From Hyphomicrobiales bacterium (GTDB lineage Bacteria; Pseudomonadota; Alphaproteobacteria; Rhizobiales; Rhizobiaceae), in the NCBI GenBank assembly GCA_002709005.1, contig PAPH01000044.1, positions 124,001 through 188,000 on the forward strand: 64,000 nt of DNA, written 5' to 3'. Under the pieces are notes generated by a model. That model ran no database searches. It was not told the origin of the DNA and was given only the letters and a program-made list of their open reading frames with translations. A program made the translations under genes and the position numbers. Of this stretch, positions 28,642-42,363 are shown in pieces; position 1 is the first letter of the stretch, and each line of letters begins with the position of its first letter.

Positions 28642-30237
28642 TCAGTCGACGTTGAAGACGAGCGACTTGGCCTGGCGGATGGCCGCGTTGGCGGTCAGCT
28701 TGTCGAGGACCGGCTGTTCCACGAGAGCGTCGACATAGAGGAGCGCGATGGCATCGCCACCGTCCTTGTCGCGGCCGAGGTGGAAGTTGGCGATGTTGAC
28801 GCCGGCGTCGCCGAGCGTGGTGCCCATGAAGCCGATCATGCCGGGAACGTCGGTGTTGGCGATGTAGATCATGTGCTCGCCGACATCGGCATCCATGTTG
28901 ATGCCCTTGATCTGGATGAAGCGCGGCTTGCCGTCGGAGAAGACGGTGCCGGCGACCGAGCGGGTCTGGCGTTCGGTGGTGATCGTCAGCTTGATGTAGC
29001 CGTCATAGACGCCGGTCTTGTCGCGCTTGACCTCGGAGAGGACGATGCCCTTCTCCTTCACCATGATGGGCGCCGAGACCATGTTGACGTCGGCCACCTG
29101 CGGGCGGATGAGGCCGGCGAGCAGCGCGCTGGTCAGCGCCCGGGTGTTCATGCCGGCAGTGGCGCCGTCATAGAGGATCTCGATCGACTTGATCGGGCTC
29201 TCGGTGACCTGGCCCGCGAAGCTGCCCAGCACGTCGGCAAGCCGGATGAACGGCTTGAGGATCGGGGCTTCCTCGGCGGTGATCGAGGGCATGTTGATGG
29301 CGTTGGAGACAGCGCCCTTGACCAGATAGTCCGACATCTGCTCGGCAACCTGCAGGGCGACGTTTTCCTGCGCCTCGGTGGTCGATGCGCCCAGGTGTGG
29401 GGTGCAGACGACGTTGGGCAGACCGAAGAGCGGGCTCTCGGTGGCTGGTTCGGTCTCGAACACGTCGAAACCGGCGCCGGCGACATGACCGGCCTTGATG
29501 GCTTCGGCAAGAGCTGCCTCGTCGACCAGACCGCCACGGGCGCAGTTGATGATCCGCACGCCCTTCTTGGTCTTGGCGAGCGCTTCCTTGCCGATGATGC
29601 CGCGGGTCTTGTCGGTCATCGGCACGTGCAGCGTGATGAAGTCGGCGCGGGCGAGCAGTTCGTCGAGTTCGACCTTGGTCACGCCCATCTCCTCGGCACG
29701 CTCCTTCGACAGGAACGGGTCGTAGGCGATGACGTTCATCTTCAGGCCGATGGCGCGCGAACAGACGATCGAGCCGATATTGCCGGCGCCGATGACGCCG
29801 AGCGTCTTGCCGGTGATCTCGACGCCCATGAACTTCGACTTCTCCCACTTGCCGGCCTGGGTAGAGGTGTCGGCGGCGGGAAGCTGGCGGGCGACCGCGA
29901 ACATCAGCGCGATGGCATGCTCGGCGGTGGTGATCGAATTGCCGAAGGGCGTATTCATCACGATGATGCCTCGCTTCGAGGCCGCCGGGATGTCGACATT
30001 GTCGACGCCGATACCGGCGCGACCGACGACCTTGAGATTTTCGGCCGCGGCGATCAGCTTTTCGGTGACCTTGGTCGCCGAGCGTATGGCGAGACCGTCA
30101 TACTGGCCGATCACTTCGGCGAGCTTTTCCTTGTCCTTGCCGAGATCCGGCAGGTAGTCGACCTCCACGCCGCGATCCTTGAAGATCTGCACAGCGGTGG
30201 GGGAGAGTTTGTCCGATACGAGTACGCGAGGTGCCAT
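28642..30237 (-). CDS. serA: D-3-phosphoglycerate dehydrogenase
   Basis: LGVIGAGNIGSIVCSRAIGLKMNVIAYDPF; CARGGLVDEAALAEAI; C-terminal ACT domain. Confidence 0.96.
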   Translation of the reverse strand: MAPRVLVSDKLSPTAVQIFKDRGVEVDYLPDLGKDKEKLAEVIGQYDGLAIRSATKVTEKLIAAAENLKVVGRAGIGVDNVDIPAASKRGIIVMNTPFGNSITTAEHAIALMFAVARQLPAADTSTQAGKWEKSKFMGVEITGKTLGVIGAGNIGSIVCSRAIGLKMNVIAYDPFLSKERAEEMGVTKVELDELLARADFITLHVPMTDKTRGIIGKEALAKTKKGVRIINCARGGLVDEAALAEAIKAGHVAGAGFDVFETEPATESPLFGLPNVVCTPHLGASTTEAQENVALQVAEQMSDYLVKGAVSNAINMPSITAEEAPILKPFIRLADVLGSFAGQVTESPIKSIEILYDGATAGMNTRALTSALLAGLIRPQVADVNMVSAPIMVKEKGIVLSEVKRDKTGVYDGYIKLTITTERQTRSVAGTVFSDGKPRFIQIKGINMDADVGEHMIYIANTDVPGMIGFMGTTLGDAGVNIANFHLGRDKDGGDAIALLYVDALVEQPVLDKLTANAAIRQAKSLVFNVD

Positions 30238-30337
30238 TCTGGCCTCCTGTTGGTTGGTGCCGGGCGGCTCGCCACGGCGAAAATGCGAAAACGGTAGTCG
30301 ACATCCGGGCCGGCACGCGGCCCGGTCAATTCATGTG

Positions 30338-30790
30338 TCAGCCGCCGAGGGACATTGGTTTCTGTCCCTGTCCGGAGAGACCGAACAGGCCCCGGACGAA
30401 ATCGAGAAACAGGCCGTAGGGGCGACCGAGCACCAGCATGAGCACGGCGAAACCCGCAGCCCCCTTGAGGATCGCCACCCCATCCGCTCCGCCCGCCACG
30501 ATGATCGCGACGTAGATCGGGACCTGGAAAAGCAGCAGCGACAGGCAGTCGGTGAGGAATTCGCCGCGCGGCGTCGCGGGAGCGATACGACCGAACAGCC
30601 AGTCGCGCCAAATCCCGTAGGGCCGTGCCGTCAGCACCATCAGAACCGCGCCGATGGAGCGCGAGACGACAACCTCGTCCCACGTCATGCCGGCGATGAA
30701 GCGTTCGTTGACGCCGCTGGCGATGGTGAAGAAGATCACCAGCGCCAGCGTGTCTGCAACAAAGCTCTTGGTTCGTTCGGAGAACGCCAT
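30338..30790 (-). CDS. alaE: L-alanine exporter AlaE-family protein
   Basis: DTLALVIFFTIASGVNERFIAGMTWDEVVVSRSIGAVLMVLTARPYGIWRDWLF; AlaE-like. Confidence 0.8.
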   Translation of the reverse strand: MAFSERTKSFVADTLALVIFFTIASGVNERFIAGMTWDEVVVSRSIGAVLMVLTARPYGIWRDWLFGRIAPATPRGEFLTDCLSLLLFQVPIYVAIIVAGGADGVAILKGAAGFAVLMLVLGRPYGLFLDFVRGLFGLSGQGQKPMSLGG

Positions 30791-30833
30791 CGCCTACCCT
30801 CACCTGCCGCGGCTCGAGGAGCCCGGCTTCCGG

Positions 30834-32009
<1,176 letters not shown>

Positions 32010-32075
32010 AGCTACCCTCACAGATAGTTTGCCTCTCGTTGGGGAGAGGTGTCCCACTGGCGGGGATATGCCCGG
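32010..32075 (-). ncRNA. Candidate serC leader RNA element
   Basis: Directly upstream of serC; on the minus strand CCTCTC-CCCAAC-GAGAGG hairpin plus a neighbouring CCC..GGG hairpin. A serC RNA motif is known in this position in alphaproteobacteria; not scored against a covariance model. Confidence 0.45.
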
Positions 32076-32172
32076 ACCCGATTTTAGTCAAGTGGAACTT
32101 CTGCGACGGCCACAAGCAAGAAGGGGCGGCTTGCGCCACCCCTTTTGGGGAAGACCTGGTTTTGAGGCGAAC

Positions 32173-33021
32173 CTACCAGAGTTCGTAGCGCAGGCCGGCG
32201 CGGATCTCGTGGCTTTCAATTCCGTCGTCGAATGCCTGGACGCCAGTGGCGCCGGCAAGCCGGGAGGCCGAATCATAGCCGAACATCGCGCCGCTATCGA
32301 TGTTCTGGTAGCGGTAGCCGATATCGAGCTTGAGCTGCTCGGTGATGTCGTAGGAGAAGCCGGCCATCAGCGCATAGGTGAAGCGCCATTCGGTTTCGCC
32401 GGGATGGCTGGTGGCGCCGGCGATCGCTGCCGAACAAGTGGTGCCGCCGTCGACGCAGCGGTTGATGCGGGAAAGATCGTCCCACAGCACCTGGGTCATG
32501 CCGAGGCCGCCGCCGACATAGGGCGTGAAGCCGGCAAAGGTGCCGAGATCGAAATAGGCGTTGGCCATGAGACCGTAGCCCTTGTAGTCGGCACCGTCGG
32601 AAAAGGCGCAACTGGTTCCGGCGACGGGGTCGACCGGACACGGATCGCCGGAAACGCTGTTGCCGCTGAACCGGCCGGAGCCGAATTCGACGGTTGCGTC
32701 CGCACGCAGATAATCCGTGAAGGCGTAACCGACGCCGATAGCCGCCGACCAGTCGGTCTTCAGATCCGAGCTGGCGAACGGCGTGGAGGTGTAGCTCTCG
32801 GGCGGGCCGGCATCGAAGACGGTGTAGCGGGCCGCAGCCCCGCTCTCGGATGCCGTGTAGCCGATGTCGCCGCGCAGGTACCATCCGCTGCCGATTTCGA
32901 CCGGCCTGGTTTCCGGCAGCATCGGCGCGTAAATGATATCGTCGAGATCCGCCGAAATCGCCGGCGCGGTGAGCGCCGCCAGAATGGCGATTGCCGGAGC
33001 CAGTGTCGCACGCTTGAACAT
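32173..33021 (-). CDS. Outer-membrane beta-barrel protein (Omp25/Omp31-like), paralog 1
   Basis: Signal peptide MFKRATLAPAIAILAALTAPAISA; GSGWYLRGDIGY, LKLDIGYRYQNIDSG and C-terminal RAGLRYELW. Confidence 0.88.
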   Translation of the reverse strand: MFKRATLAPAIAILAALTAPAISADLDDIIYAPMLPETRPVEIGSGWYLRGDIGYTASESGAAARYTVFDAGPPESYTSTPFASSDLKTDWSAAIGVGYAFTDYLRADATVEFGSGRFSGNSVSGDPCPVDPVAGTSCAFSDGADYKGYGLMANAYFDLGTFAGFTPYVGGGLGMTQVLWDDLSRINRCVDGGTTCSAAIAGATSHPGETEWRFTYALMAGFSYDITEQLKLDIGYRYQNIDSGAMFGYDSASRLAGATGVQAFDDGIESHEIRAGLRYELW

Positions 33022-33095
33022 CGGTCGATCCCTCACAATTTCCCTGGCGAGCTTCCATTCGGGCCGCCGTATCAACCAACTATTCACCAAACTGG

Positions 33096-33110
33096 TTAAA
33101 CGGCGGTTAA
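33096..33110. promoter_or_regulatory. Perfect CtrA-type box upstream of omp paralog 1
   Basis: TTAA-acggcgg-TTAA; another TTAA(C) at 33120-33123. Confidence 0.6.
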
Positions 33111-33163
33111 GCACGTTCGTTAACTTCGGGGGTGGGCAGGCCTATGGGCGCCGCGCAAACGAA

Positions 33164-33190
33164 AACCGCCCGGCTTGTGGCCGGGCGGTT
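33164..33190 (-). terminator. Terminator downstream of omp paralog 2
   Basis: AACCGCCCGGC-ttgtg-GCCGGGCGGTT with flanking A-run (T-run on minus). Confidence 0.75.
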
Positions 33191-33219
33191 CAGGAAAGAG
33201 GTTGGGTAGCCGGGTCGGC

Positions 33220-34080
33220 TTACTTGTAGACGACCGGGGTCGGCGGGATGTAGGGCGGCTCGATCGGGGTTTCGTCGCAGCCCCCGAAGGTGTAGCGCAG
33301 GCCGCCGCGAACTTCGTGGCTGTGGAAGCCGCGATCGTAACCCGGGCCACCGCCCGTAGAAAAATCAAACATTTTGCCGCCGCGGACGTTGCGGTAGCGA
33401 TAGCCGACATCCGCATCCAGCGCGCAGTTGATGTTGATCGTGGCACCGGCCATCAGAGCGTAGGTGAACCGCCAGTTGGACTCGCCTTCGTGCCGGACGG
33501 TGGTGTCGCAGTTCGCCGGGTTGCCGGCGTCGCAAGCGGTGTTGAACAGATCGCCCCAGACCACACGCGTGCCGCCGAGACCGGCACCGGCGTAGAAGGA
33601 GAAACGACCGGTCTTGTAGAGATCCACATAGGCGTTGGCCAGAAGGCTCATGGCCTGGAAATCGGCCTTGTCGGTCGACACGCAGGTCAGCGAGGCGCCA
33701 CAGCTGCCGGTGGTCGAGCCACGGAAATCGGTCTTGCCGAAATAGTCGAAGGTCGCGTCGAAGCGCATCCGGCCGGACGTCTTGTAACCGACACCGGCGC
33801 CGATGGAATAGCCGCCGCGCAGGTCGGTCGAGGCGAAGGGAACGTAAGCAGCCGCTGAGCCGCCCTGGAAGAAGTCAACGCCGCGGCTCTTGTTCCAGGC
33901 GTAACCCACGTCGCCGCGAAGATACCAGCCGGAGGCGGAGGATACCGTCTCGTAGGCCGGCGGTTCGTAATAGGGCGCTTCCACGATCGGAGGCAGGGCA
34001 TCGGCGGCGAGCGCCGCTCCCGTTCCGGCAGATGTCGCCAGGGCTGCTGCTGCAATGCCGGCGAAGAGAGTGGTTTTCAT
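33220..34080 (-). CDS. Outer-membrane beta-barrel protein (Omp25/Omp31-like), paralog 2
   Basis: MKTTLFAGIAAAALATSAGTGAALAADALP signal; SGWYLRGDVGYAWN; CALDADVGYRYRNVRGG; EVRGGLRYTFG. Confidence 0.88.
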   Translation of the reverse strand: MKTTLFAGIAAAALATSAGTGAALAADALPPIVEAPYYEPPAYETVSSASGWYLRGDVGYAWNKSRGVDFFQGGSAAAYVPFASTDLRGGYSIGAGVGYKTSGRMRFDATFDYFGKTDFRGSTTGSCGASLTCVSTDKADFQAMSLLANAYVDLYKTGRFSFYAGAGLGGTRVVWGDLFNTACDAGNPANCDTTVRHEGESNWRFTYALMAGATININCALDADVGYRYRNVRGGKMFDFSTGGGPGYDRGFHSHEVRGGLRYTFGGCDETPIEPPYIPPTPVVYK

Positions 34081-34164
34081 CTCGATCTCCATGATCCTGC
34101 GCCCGGATTGCCCACCCCGGCAACCGTGACGCCTTGTCTCGTTATGGATAATGGAGCGCAAAGG

Positions 34165-34179
34165 TTAAAACACGCTTAA
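34165..34179. promoter_or_regulatory. Perfect CtrA-type box upstream of omp paralog 2
   Basis: TTAA-aacacgc-TTAA(CC), about 85 bp upstream of the ATG. Confidence 0.62.
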
Positions 34180-34287
34180 CCACGTATATTTACCACGAAC
34201 AGTACGTAGACGACCGGAATTACGTACCGGATATACAAAAAAGTCGGTCGTTCGGACCGCCTTTTATTAACAGATCATGAAAGACGT

Positions 34288-35640
34288 TCAGGCGGCGCTG
34301 CGCACGCCGGCGATCACCCCGACCAGGCCCTCGACGATGGATTCGATCTGGCCCAGATCGTCGCCCTCCGCCATCACCCGGATCAAGGGCTCGGTGCCGG
34401 AGGGACGGATGACGAGCCGGCCCTTGCCGGCGAGCTCGGCCTCGGCCTCGCGGATGGCCTCCTTGACGTGGGCATCCTTGAGCGGCTCACCGCCGCCGAA
34501 GCGGACGTTCTTGAGAAGCTGCGGCACCGGCTCGAAGCGCCGGCACACTTCCGAGACCGGACGGTCCATCCGCTTGACGCAGGCGAGCACCTGGAGCGCG
34601 GCGACGAGACCGTCGCCGGTGGTGGCGAAATCGGACATGACGATATGGCCCGACTGCTCACCGCCGAGATTGTAGTCGTTCTGGCGCATATGCTCGACGA
34701 CATAGCGATCGCCGACCTTGGTACGGACGAGATCCATGCCCTTGTCGTTGAGGAATCGCTCGAGACCGAGATTGGACATCACGGTCGCCACCAGGCCGTT
34801 GCCGCGCAGGATGCCGTCGGACGCCCAGGATTCGGCGATCAGCGCCATCAACTGGTCACCATCGACGATCGCACCGTTCTCGTCGACGATCAGCACCCGG
34901 TCGGCGTCGCCGTCGAGCGCGATGCCAATATCGGCGCGCACCTCGTGCACCTTCTTGGCGAGCGCCACCGGGTGGGTGGAGCCGCAATTGAGGTTGATGT
35001 TGGTGCCGTTGGGTTCGTTGCCGATGGTCACGACCTCGGCGCCGAGCTCCCAGAGTGCGGCGGGAGCGACCTTGTAGGCAGCGCCATTGGCGCAGTCGAT
35101 TGCCACCCGCATGCCCGACAGCGTGATGTCGCGCGGCATGGTGCGCTTGGCGAATTCGATATAGCGGTCGTGAACACCGTCGACGCGTTTGGCCCGGCCG
35201 ATCGCATCGGCGGGCGCGAGACACAGCGACACCTCGTTGTCGAGCATCGCCTCGATCTGCTTCTCGATCTCGTCGGAAAGCTTGAAGCCGTCCGGGCCGA
35301 AGAGTTTGATGCCGTTGTCCTGATAGGGATTGTGCGAAGCCGAGATCATCACGCCGATGTCTGCGCGCAGTGACCGCGTCAGCATGGCTACCGCCGGGGT
35401 CGGGATAGGCCCGAGAAGGAAGACATCGAGTCCGGCCGCGGTGAAGCCTGCAACCAAGGCGTTTTCCAGCATGTAGCCCGAAAGCCGCGTATCCTTGCCG
35501 ATGACGACGCGGTTGCGGTGTTCGCCACGCTTGAACAGATTGCCGACGGCAATGCCGACTTTCATCGCAACGTCCGGCGTCATCGGGGCGGTATTCGACC
35601 GCCCCCGGATACCGTCGGTTCCGAAATAGCGCTTGCTCAT
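34288..35640 (-). CDS. glmM: Phosphoglucosamine mutase
   Basis: [66 protein letters not shown]. Confidence 0.97.
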   Translation of the reverse strand: MSKRYFGTDGIRGRSNTAPMTPDVAMKVGIAVGNLFKRGEHRNRVVIGKDTRLSGYMLENALVAGFTAAGLDVFLLGPIPTPAVAMLTRSLRADIGVMISASHNPYQDNGIKLFGPDGFKLSDEIEKQIEAMLDNEVSLCLAPADAIGRAKRVDGVHDRYIEFAKRTMPRDITLSGMRVAIDCANGAAYKVAPAALWELGAEVVTIGNEPNGTNINLNCGSTHPVALAKKVHEVRADIGIALDGDADRVLIVDENGAIVDGDQLMALIAESWASDGILRGNGLVATVMSNLGLERFLNDKGMDLVRTKVGDRYVVEHMRQNDYNLGGEQSGHIVMSDFATTGDGLVAALQVLACVKRMDRPVSEVCRRFEPVPQLLKNVRFGGGEPLKDAHVKEAIREAEAELAGKGRLVIRPSGTEPLIRVMAEGDDLGQIESIVEGLVGVIAGVRSAA

Positions 35641-35883
35641 TTATTTAGTCCCCCTTGCAGGCCGCGCGGGACTGTCAGCCGTCCCGTATTCCCCTGCCGC
35701 GGCCGTGATTCGGTGCCCAGTTCGGGAAGTATCGTCGTATTCTGATACCCATTCGACCACAAAAACCGGAAATCAGAATTTATTTCACTTCGTTTCAAGC
35801 GAGAAATCGCGGGCCTTGGTTGACGGAAGCTTTACCGCACCATGCCCGGCCTCTGCCAGCCGGCGCTCGTGGAAGGCAAAAGA

Positions 35884-35908
35884 AAAGGCCGGCGCTGGGC
35901 CGGCCTTT
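35884..35908 (-). terminator. Terminator downstream of ftsH
   Basis: AAAGGCCGGC-gctgg-GCCGGCCTTT, 10-bp stem. Confidence 0.75.
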
Positions 35909-35932
35909 CCAATCCATCGAATGGACGATGCT

Positions 35933-37864
<1,932 letters not shown>

Positions 37865-37970
37865 CCTATTCCCCAACGGGTGACGGCCTCGACACGGCCG
37901 GTGCGGCGACAAGCGCCGAATGTTTGTTTCAACATAGGTTTCCGAGGCCGGTTTGCCAAGGAGAATGCCA

Positions 37971-39236
37971 TCAGATGGGTTCGCCCACCGCCATCCAATC
38001 GCGCCACGGGCAGCGCGGAAAACGCATGCGCCCGGCAAGACCGCCCAGCGCATCGGCCCGCGCGGCCTCGAAAACCGGCATCAGTCGCGACAGCCGACCG
38101 CAGGATCGCGCTATCTCCGGAGCCCCTGATCCGTCACCCTTGCGGACCAATTCCGGCGAAATTCCGTATCGGCCTCCGCCTGCGATCGAAAGACATTCCA
38201 CCGGATCGCGGTTTTCAATCCGGTAACGGCCGTCCCACAGAATCCGGCGGCCCGGTTCAATGCTGATTTCCGCGACGTTTCGCCGCTCGCGCCGCAAGGC
38301 TATGTCGCTGCCCCTGTGCTGGATCAGAACGCGGCCGACCGTCAGCCGCCCGACATCTGAGCCGTCAAGTAATTCACCGAGACGTTCGCGACCGTGGCGA
38401 TCGAGCCCGCGCGCCCGTCCGCCCGCCATGTCGATGAGCGAGCGCAGGCAGTCGAGCGCCAGATCCCGATCGAGCCCGGAGAGGTCGAAGCGGAAGAGAT
38501 CGTCCTCGTCGCGGACGGCGCGGGCGCCGATCGCCTCGCCCGCTTCCGCCGCGCGCTGCGTGCGGCTCCGCCACCGCGCCGTGAGATTTTCGGCCGCGAC
38601 GCCCGCCTCGCGCAGTCTCACACGCTCGAAACGGCGATCGCCGTTCGAGGGGTCATCGATCCAGCCGAGCCCGGAGGCGGAGAGATGGGCGCGGATCGCG
38701 GCACGGGAAAGATGGAGAAAGGGGCGGAGAAACCAGACGGCCTCGTCGTACAGGGTCGCGGGCGGAATGCCGGTCAGTCCCTCGCCCTCCGAACTGCGGG
38801 CCTGGCGCATGGCAAGCGTCTCGGCCTGGTCGCCCGCCGTGTGAGCCGTAACGATGGCGCAGAGATCGAGACGGCGGGCGGCGCCGGACAGAAGCGCGTA
38901 GCGGGCCTGACGCGCGGCGGCCTGAATGCCGGTCTTCGGCTTGGCGCCCAGCCAGTGCAGCGTTTCGTGCCGGGCACCGAGACGTTCGGCGAGGCCGGCG
39001 ACATGCTTCGCCTCGGCGCCGGATTGGGGTCGCAGGCCGTGATCGACGGTGAGCGCGACGATGCGGCCATGACCGGCGCTGCGGCAGAGCGCGCTCAACA
39101 GTCCGGTGGAATCGCTGCCGCCGGATATGGCGACACCGATGGCGCGACTGTCGGAAAGGGAATTAAGAAATCGTGCGGCGGCACGAAGGACGGGCGACCC
39201 GTCAGGTTGGGCGGCGTCGGACGACGATCCCGCCAC
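37971..39236 (-). CDS. tilS: tRNA(Ile)-lysidine synthase TilS
   Basis: [20 protein letters not shown]-loop; [16 protein letters not shown] start 39236 just after cpoB stop. Confidence 0.9.
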   Translation of the reverse strand: MAGSSSDAAQPDGSPVLRAAARFLNSLSDSRAIGVAISGGSDSTGLLSALCRSAGHGRIVALTVDHGLRPQSGAEAKHVAGLAERLGARHETLHWLGAKPKTGIQAAARQARYALLSGAARRLDLCAIVTAHTAGDQAETLAMRQARSSEGEGLTGIPPATLYDEAVWFLRPFLHLSRAAIRAHLSASGLGWIDDPSNGDRRFERVRLREAGVAAENLTARWRSRTQRAAEAGEAIGARAVRDEDDLFRFDLSGLDRDLALDCLRSLIDMAGGRARGLDRHGRERLGELLDGSDVGRLTVGRVLIQHRGSDIALRRERRNVAEISIEPGRRILWDGRYRIENRDPVECLSIAGGGRYGISPELVRKGDGSGAPEIARSCGRLSRLMPVFEAARADALGGLAGRMRFPRCPWRDWMAVGEPI

Positions 39237-39241
39237 GGTCC

Positions 39242-40192
39242 TCAGCAACTCGCCTTGAGCTGTTCCTGCTGGACCTTGGAGCGGACGGCCTGGGTGGCGC
39301 CCGGATAGTTCGTCAGCGTCTGGCGATAGGTAGCGCAAGCCGGCTCGCGCTTGTCGAGTGCTGCCAGCGACATGCCGAGCTTCAGCATGGTGTCGGCACC
39401 CTTTTCGGCCTGCGGGAATTTTTCGTGCGCGTCGAGAAAGGTCTTCGCCGCGTCGGTGTAATTGCCTTGCGAGAACTGCGCCTCGCCGAGCCAGAACATG
39501 GCGTTCGGCGTCTGCGCGTCACCCGGATAGATATCGACGAAATCCCGGAACACCTGCTCGGCAAGTTGGTAGTCGCCCGCCAGCATGTGGCTGTAGCCCG
39601 CCTGATAGAGATCGCCGGGATTGTTGAGCGAGGCGGTTTCGGTCGCGTTGCCGCTCGGAATCTCGTCGGCGTTCGAACTGACCGGATTGCCGTCCTGGTC
39701 GAAGGTGATGGAGCCGAGCGTCCGTTCCGGCGTGCCGATTTGCGGGTTGGGCGTAGTCGAGGCGGTCGCACCGTCCTCGACGCCCGGCAACTGGTCGGTG
39801 CCGGCATGGTCCATCGGCACCTCCTCGGTCACCGCCGGATCGGCGGCAGCCGGGCCGGCGTCGGTGCGGTCGCCATTGCCACCGCCGCCCTCGAGCTGCT
39901 GGAAGCGGAACTCGTTGTCTTCCTGCATCTGGCGAATGCGCTCTTCCATCTGCAGAAGCTGGAAGCCCAGTTCCTCGATCTTGCCGTTGAGGCTGCGCAC
40001 CTGCTCCTCGAGCTGGCCGATTCGATAGGTCTCGTCGGCCGACTGGACTTTGATCACATGTTCCGTGGGTTTTGCTTCGCCCAGGAGCGGAAGCTTCGAC
40101 CACAGCGGAGCGGCCTGAGCCGTCGCAATGGTGCCGGCCAGAATCGCCGCCAGCACACCCATCTGACACGTACCGCGGATAATTTTTCTCAC
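39242..40192 (-). CDS. cpoB: Tol-Pal system protein YbgF/CpoB (TPR)
   Basis: Signal, coiled coil, then TPRs: LYQAGYSHMLAGDYQLAEQVFRDFVDIYPGDAQTPNAMFWLGEAQFSQGNYTDAAKTF. Confidence 0.9.
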   Translation of the reverse strand: MRKIIRGTCQMGVLAAILAGTIATAQAAPLWSKLPLLGEAKPTEHVIKVQSADETYRIGQLEEQVRSLNGKIEELGFQLLQMEERIRQMQEDNEFRFQQLEGGGGNGDRTDAGPAAADPAVTEEVPMDHAGTDQLPGVEDGATASTTPNPQIGTPERTLGSITFDQDGNPVSSNADEIPSGNATETASLNNPGDLYQAGYSHMLAGDYQLAEQVFRDFVDIYPGDAQTPNAMFWLGEAQFSQGNYTDAAKTFLDAHEKFPQAEKGADTMLKLGMSLAALDKREPACATYRQTLTNYPGATQAVRSKVQQEQLKASC

Positions 40193-40332
40193 GTAATAGA
40201 GCTCCCGGTCTGTTTCTCGGACGTTCGGGGACCCGCGGCATGACCGGAGAGCCCCCGCCCTCACCGCCGGATTATCTCCGAGATGCCCGCTGAATCAACG
40301 TATAAACGGGCCAAAATTATGGTGAGGTCATG

Positions 40333-40359
40333 AAAAAAGGCGGCCCGGAGAGCCGCCTT
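40333..40359 (-). terminator. Terminator downstream of pal
   Basis: AAGGCGGC-ccggaga-GCCGCCTT preceded by aaaaaa (T-run on minus). Confidence 0.8.
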
Positions 40360-40395
40360 CTCACGTTTCTTTCGACTGACGAGCCTTCGGGCCGA

Positions 40396-40896
40396 TCAGC
40401 TTCCGGCGCCGCCGAGCACGGTGACAGCGCGACGGTTCTGCGACCAGCAGGAGATGTCGTCGCAAACGGCGACCGGACGTTCCTTGCCGTAGGAAATGGT
40501 CTGCATCTGGCTCGCCGGCACGCCCTTGGAGGCGAGATACGACTTGGTGGCCGCCGCACGGCGAGCGCCGAGTGCCAGGTTGTATTCGCGGGTGCCGCGT
40601 TCGTCGGCATGGCCTTCGACAGTGATGCGGTACTGCGGGTAACGCGCCAGCCACTGGGCCTGCTTGTCGAGCGTTGCGGCGGCATCCGGACGGATCGACG
40701 AGGAGTCGGTGTCAAAGAAGATGCGGTCGCCGACATTGACCGTGAAGTCCTGCTGCGAGCCCGGAGTGGCGGAGTTCAGACCCAGTTCGCCGGCATTGTT
40801 CGGCAGGGTCTTCTTGCTGGCGCAACCGGTGACGGCGAGTGCGGTGACAAGCGCGATCACGGCCGGATTGGTGGCGAGAGTAAGCATGCGGCCCAT
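40396..40896 (-). CDS. pal: Peptidoglycan-associated lipoprotein Pal
   Basis: Lipobox LAVTGCAS; OmpA-like ITVEGHADERGTREYNLALGARRAAATKSYL. Confidence 0.96.
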   Translation of the reverse strand: MGRMLTLATNPAVIALVTALAVTGCASKKTLPNNAGELGLNSATPGSQQDFTVNVGDRIFFDTDSSSIRPDAAATLDKQAQWLARYPQYRITVEGHADERGTREYNLALGARRAAATKSYLASKGVPASQMQTISYGKERPVAVCDDISCWSQNRRAVTVLGGAGS

Positions 40897-40944
40897 GGCC
40901 GGCCTCCTTCAGTGTTGTGGTTGACCGAATGTAACCCGAAGCGG

Positions 40945-40983
40945 TTAATCGGCCTTGAACCGGCGTGGTTAATCTATGGTAAA
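40945..40983. promoter_or_regulatory. Two near-consensus CtrA-type boxes upstream of pal
   Basis: TTAA-tcggcct-TGAA (40945-40959) and TTAA-tctatgg-TAAA (40969-40983), each one mismatch from TTAA-N7-TTAA. Confidence 0.4.
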
Positions 40984-41044
40984 AATCCGCCGCTTTGGCC
41001 CCGTTTGAAACGAAAATACGGCACGAAAGCGGCAGAAATCCGGC

Positions 41045-42349
41045 TTATTCGAGAAGTGGCGACCAGGCTGGGTCGGAGGCGTAACCGGGGGTCTGGACCT
41101 GCTGCTCGTTGTAGCCCGTCAGATCGATCGAATAGATCTGCGGACCGCCGGCCCCCGCCGGCTGACGGAAGAACATCAGCACGCGGCCGTTGGGCGCCCA
41201 GGTCGGACCCTCGTTGTGGAAGCCCGTGGTCAGGATGCGTTCGCCCGAACCGTCCGGACGCATCACCCCGATCGAGAACTTGCCGCCCGACTGCTTGGTG
41301 AACGCAATCAGGTCACCGCGCGGCGACCAGACCGGCGTCGAGTAGGAACCGTCGCCGAACGAGATGCGCTGCTGGCCGGAACCATCGGCATTCATCTTGT
41401 AAAGCTGCTGGCGTCCGCCACGGTCGCTTTCGAACACGATCTGCTGGCTGTCCGGCGAATAGGACGGGGAGGTATCGATCGCCGCCGTATCGGTGAGACG
41501 GGTGGTGGCACGCGAGCGCAGGTCCATCGCGTAGATGTTGGCGTTGCCGCCTTCCTGCAGGCTCATGATGATCCGCTGGCCGTCCGGCGAGAAGCGCGGC
41601 GAGAACGTCATGCCGGGGAAATTGCCGACGAGTTCGCGCTGCCCGGTCTCGAGTTGCAGCAGATAAACGCGCGGCTGGCCGCCCTCGAAGGACATGTAGG
41701 TGATTTCCTGGCGGTTCGGGGAGAAGCGCGGGGTCAGCACGATGTCGTTGCCCGAGGTCAGCATGCGCGCATTGGCCCCGTCCTGGTCCATGATGGCGAG
41801 CTGCTTCTGGCGATTGTTCTTCGGACCGGTCTCGGAGACGAAGACGACGCGGCTGTCGAAATAGCCCTTCTCGCCGGTCAGCCGCTCATAGATGGCGTCG
41901 GCGATGATGTGAGCCACACGGCGCCAGTTTTCCGGCCGGGTGAAGAACTGCTCGCCGGAAAGCTGCTGGTTGGCGAAGGTGTCCCAAAGCCGGTATTCGG
42001 CGCGCAGCCGGCCATCTGCTTCCTGCACGACACGACCGGTGACCAGCGCCTGGGCGTTGATTGCCGTCCAGTCCGGAAAGCGCGGCGTCTGGTCGGGATT
42101 GGCGATCTTCTCGATGAAAGCCGCGCGGTTGACCGGGGCGAAAAGGCCGGACCGTTTAAGGTCGGCCTCGACGACGCCCGACACCTTGGCGCCGATGTCG
42201 TCGTTCGACTGGAAGTCGGTTATCGCGATCGGCAGCGGTTCGACATTGGCCTTGTTGATGTCGATCTCGACGACGGCGAACGCCGGGCGGGCGGCGAAAG
42301 CCACGACCATGGCGGCCATCAGGAAGACGATTTTGCTCAGTTTGGGCAT
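41045..42349 (-). CDS. tolB: Tol-Pal translocation protein TolB
   Basis: [17 protein letters not shown]; beta-propeller repeats such as [31 protein letters not shown]. Confidence 0.95.
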   Translation of the reverse strand: MPKLSKIVFLMAAMVVAFAARPAFAVVEIDINKANVEPLPIAITDFQSNDDIGAKVSGVVEADLKRSGLFAPVNRAAFIEKIANPDQTPRFPDWTAINAQALVTGRVVQEADGRLRAEYRLWDTFANQQLSGEQFFTRPENWRRVAHIIADAIYERLTGEKGYFDSRVVFVSETGPKNNRQKQLAIMDQDGANARMLTSGNDIVLTPRFSPNRQEITYMSFEGGQPRVYLLQLETGQRELVGNFPGMTFSPRFSPDGQRIIMSLQEGGNANIYAMDLRSRATTRLTDTAAIDTSPSYSPDSQQIVFESDRGGRQQLYKMNADGSGQQRISFGDGSYSTPVWSPRGDLIAFTKQSGGKFSIGVMRPDGSGERILTTGFHNEGPTWAPNGRVLMFFRQPAGAGGPQIYSIDLTGYNEQQVQTPGYASDPAWSPLLE

Positions 42350-42363
42350 AGGTCAGCCTCTCT

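Noticed and set aside
26116-30297. 1393-aa open frame on the + strand
   Set aside because: Antisense to purA and serA and out of frame with the EamA gene; high-GC third-position bias produces long shadow ORFs. No recognisable domain.
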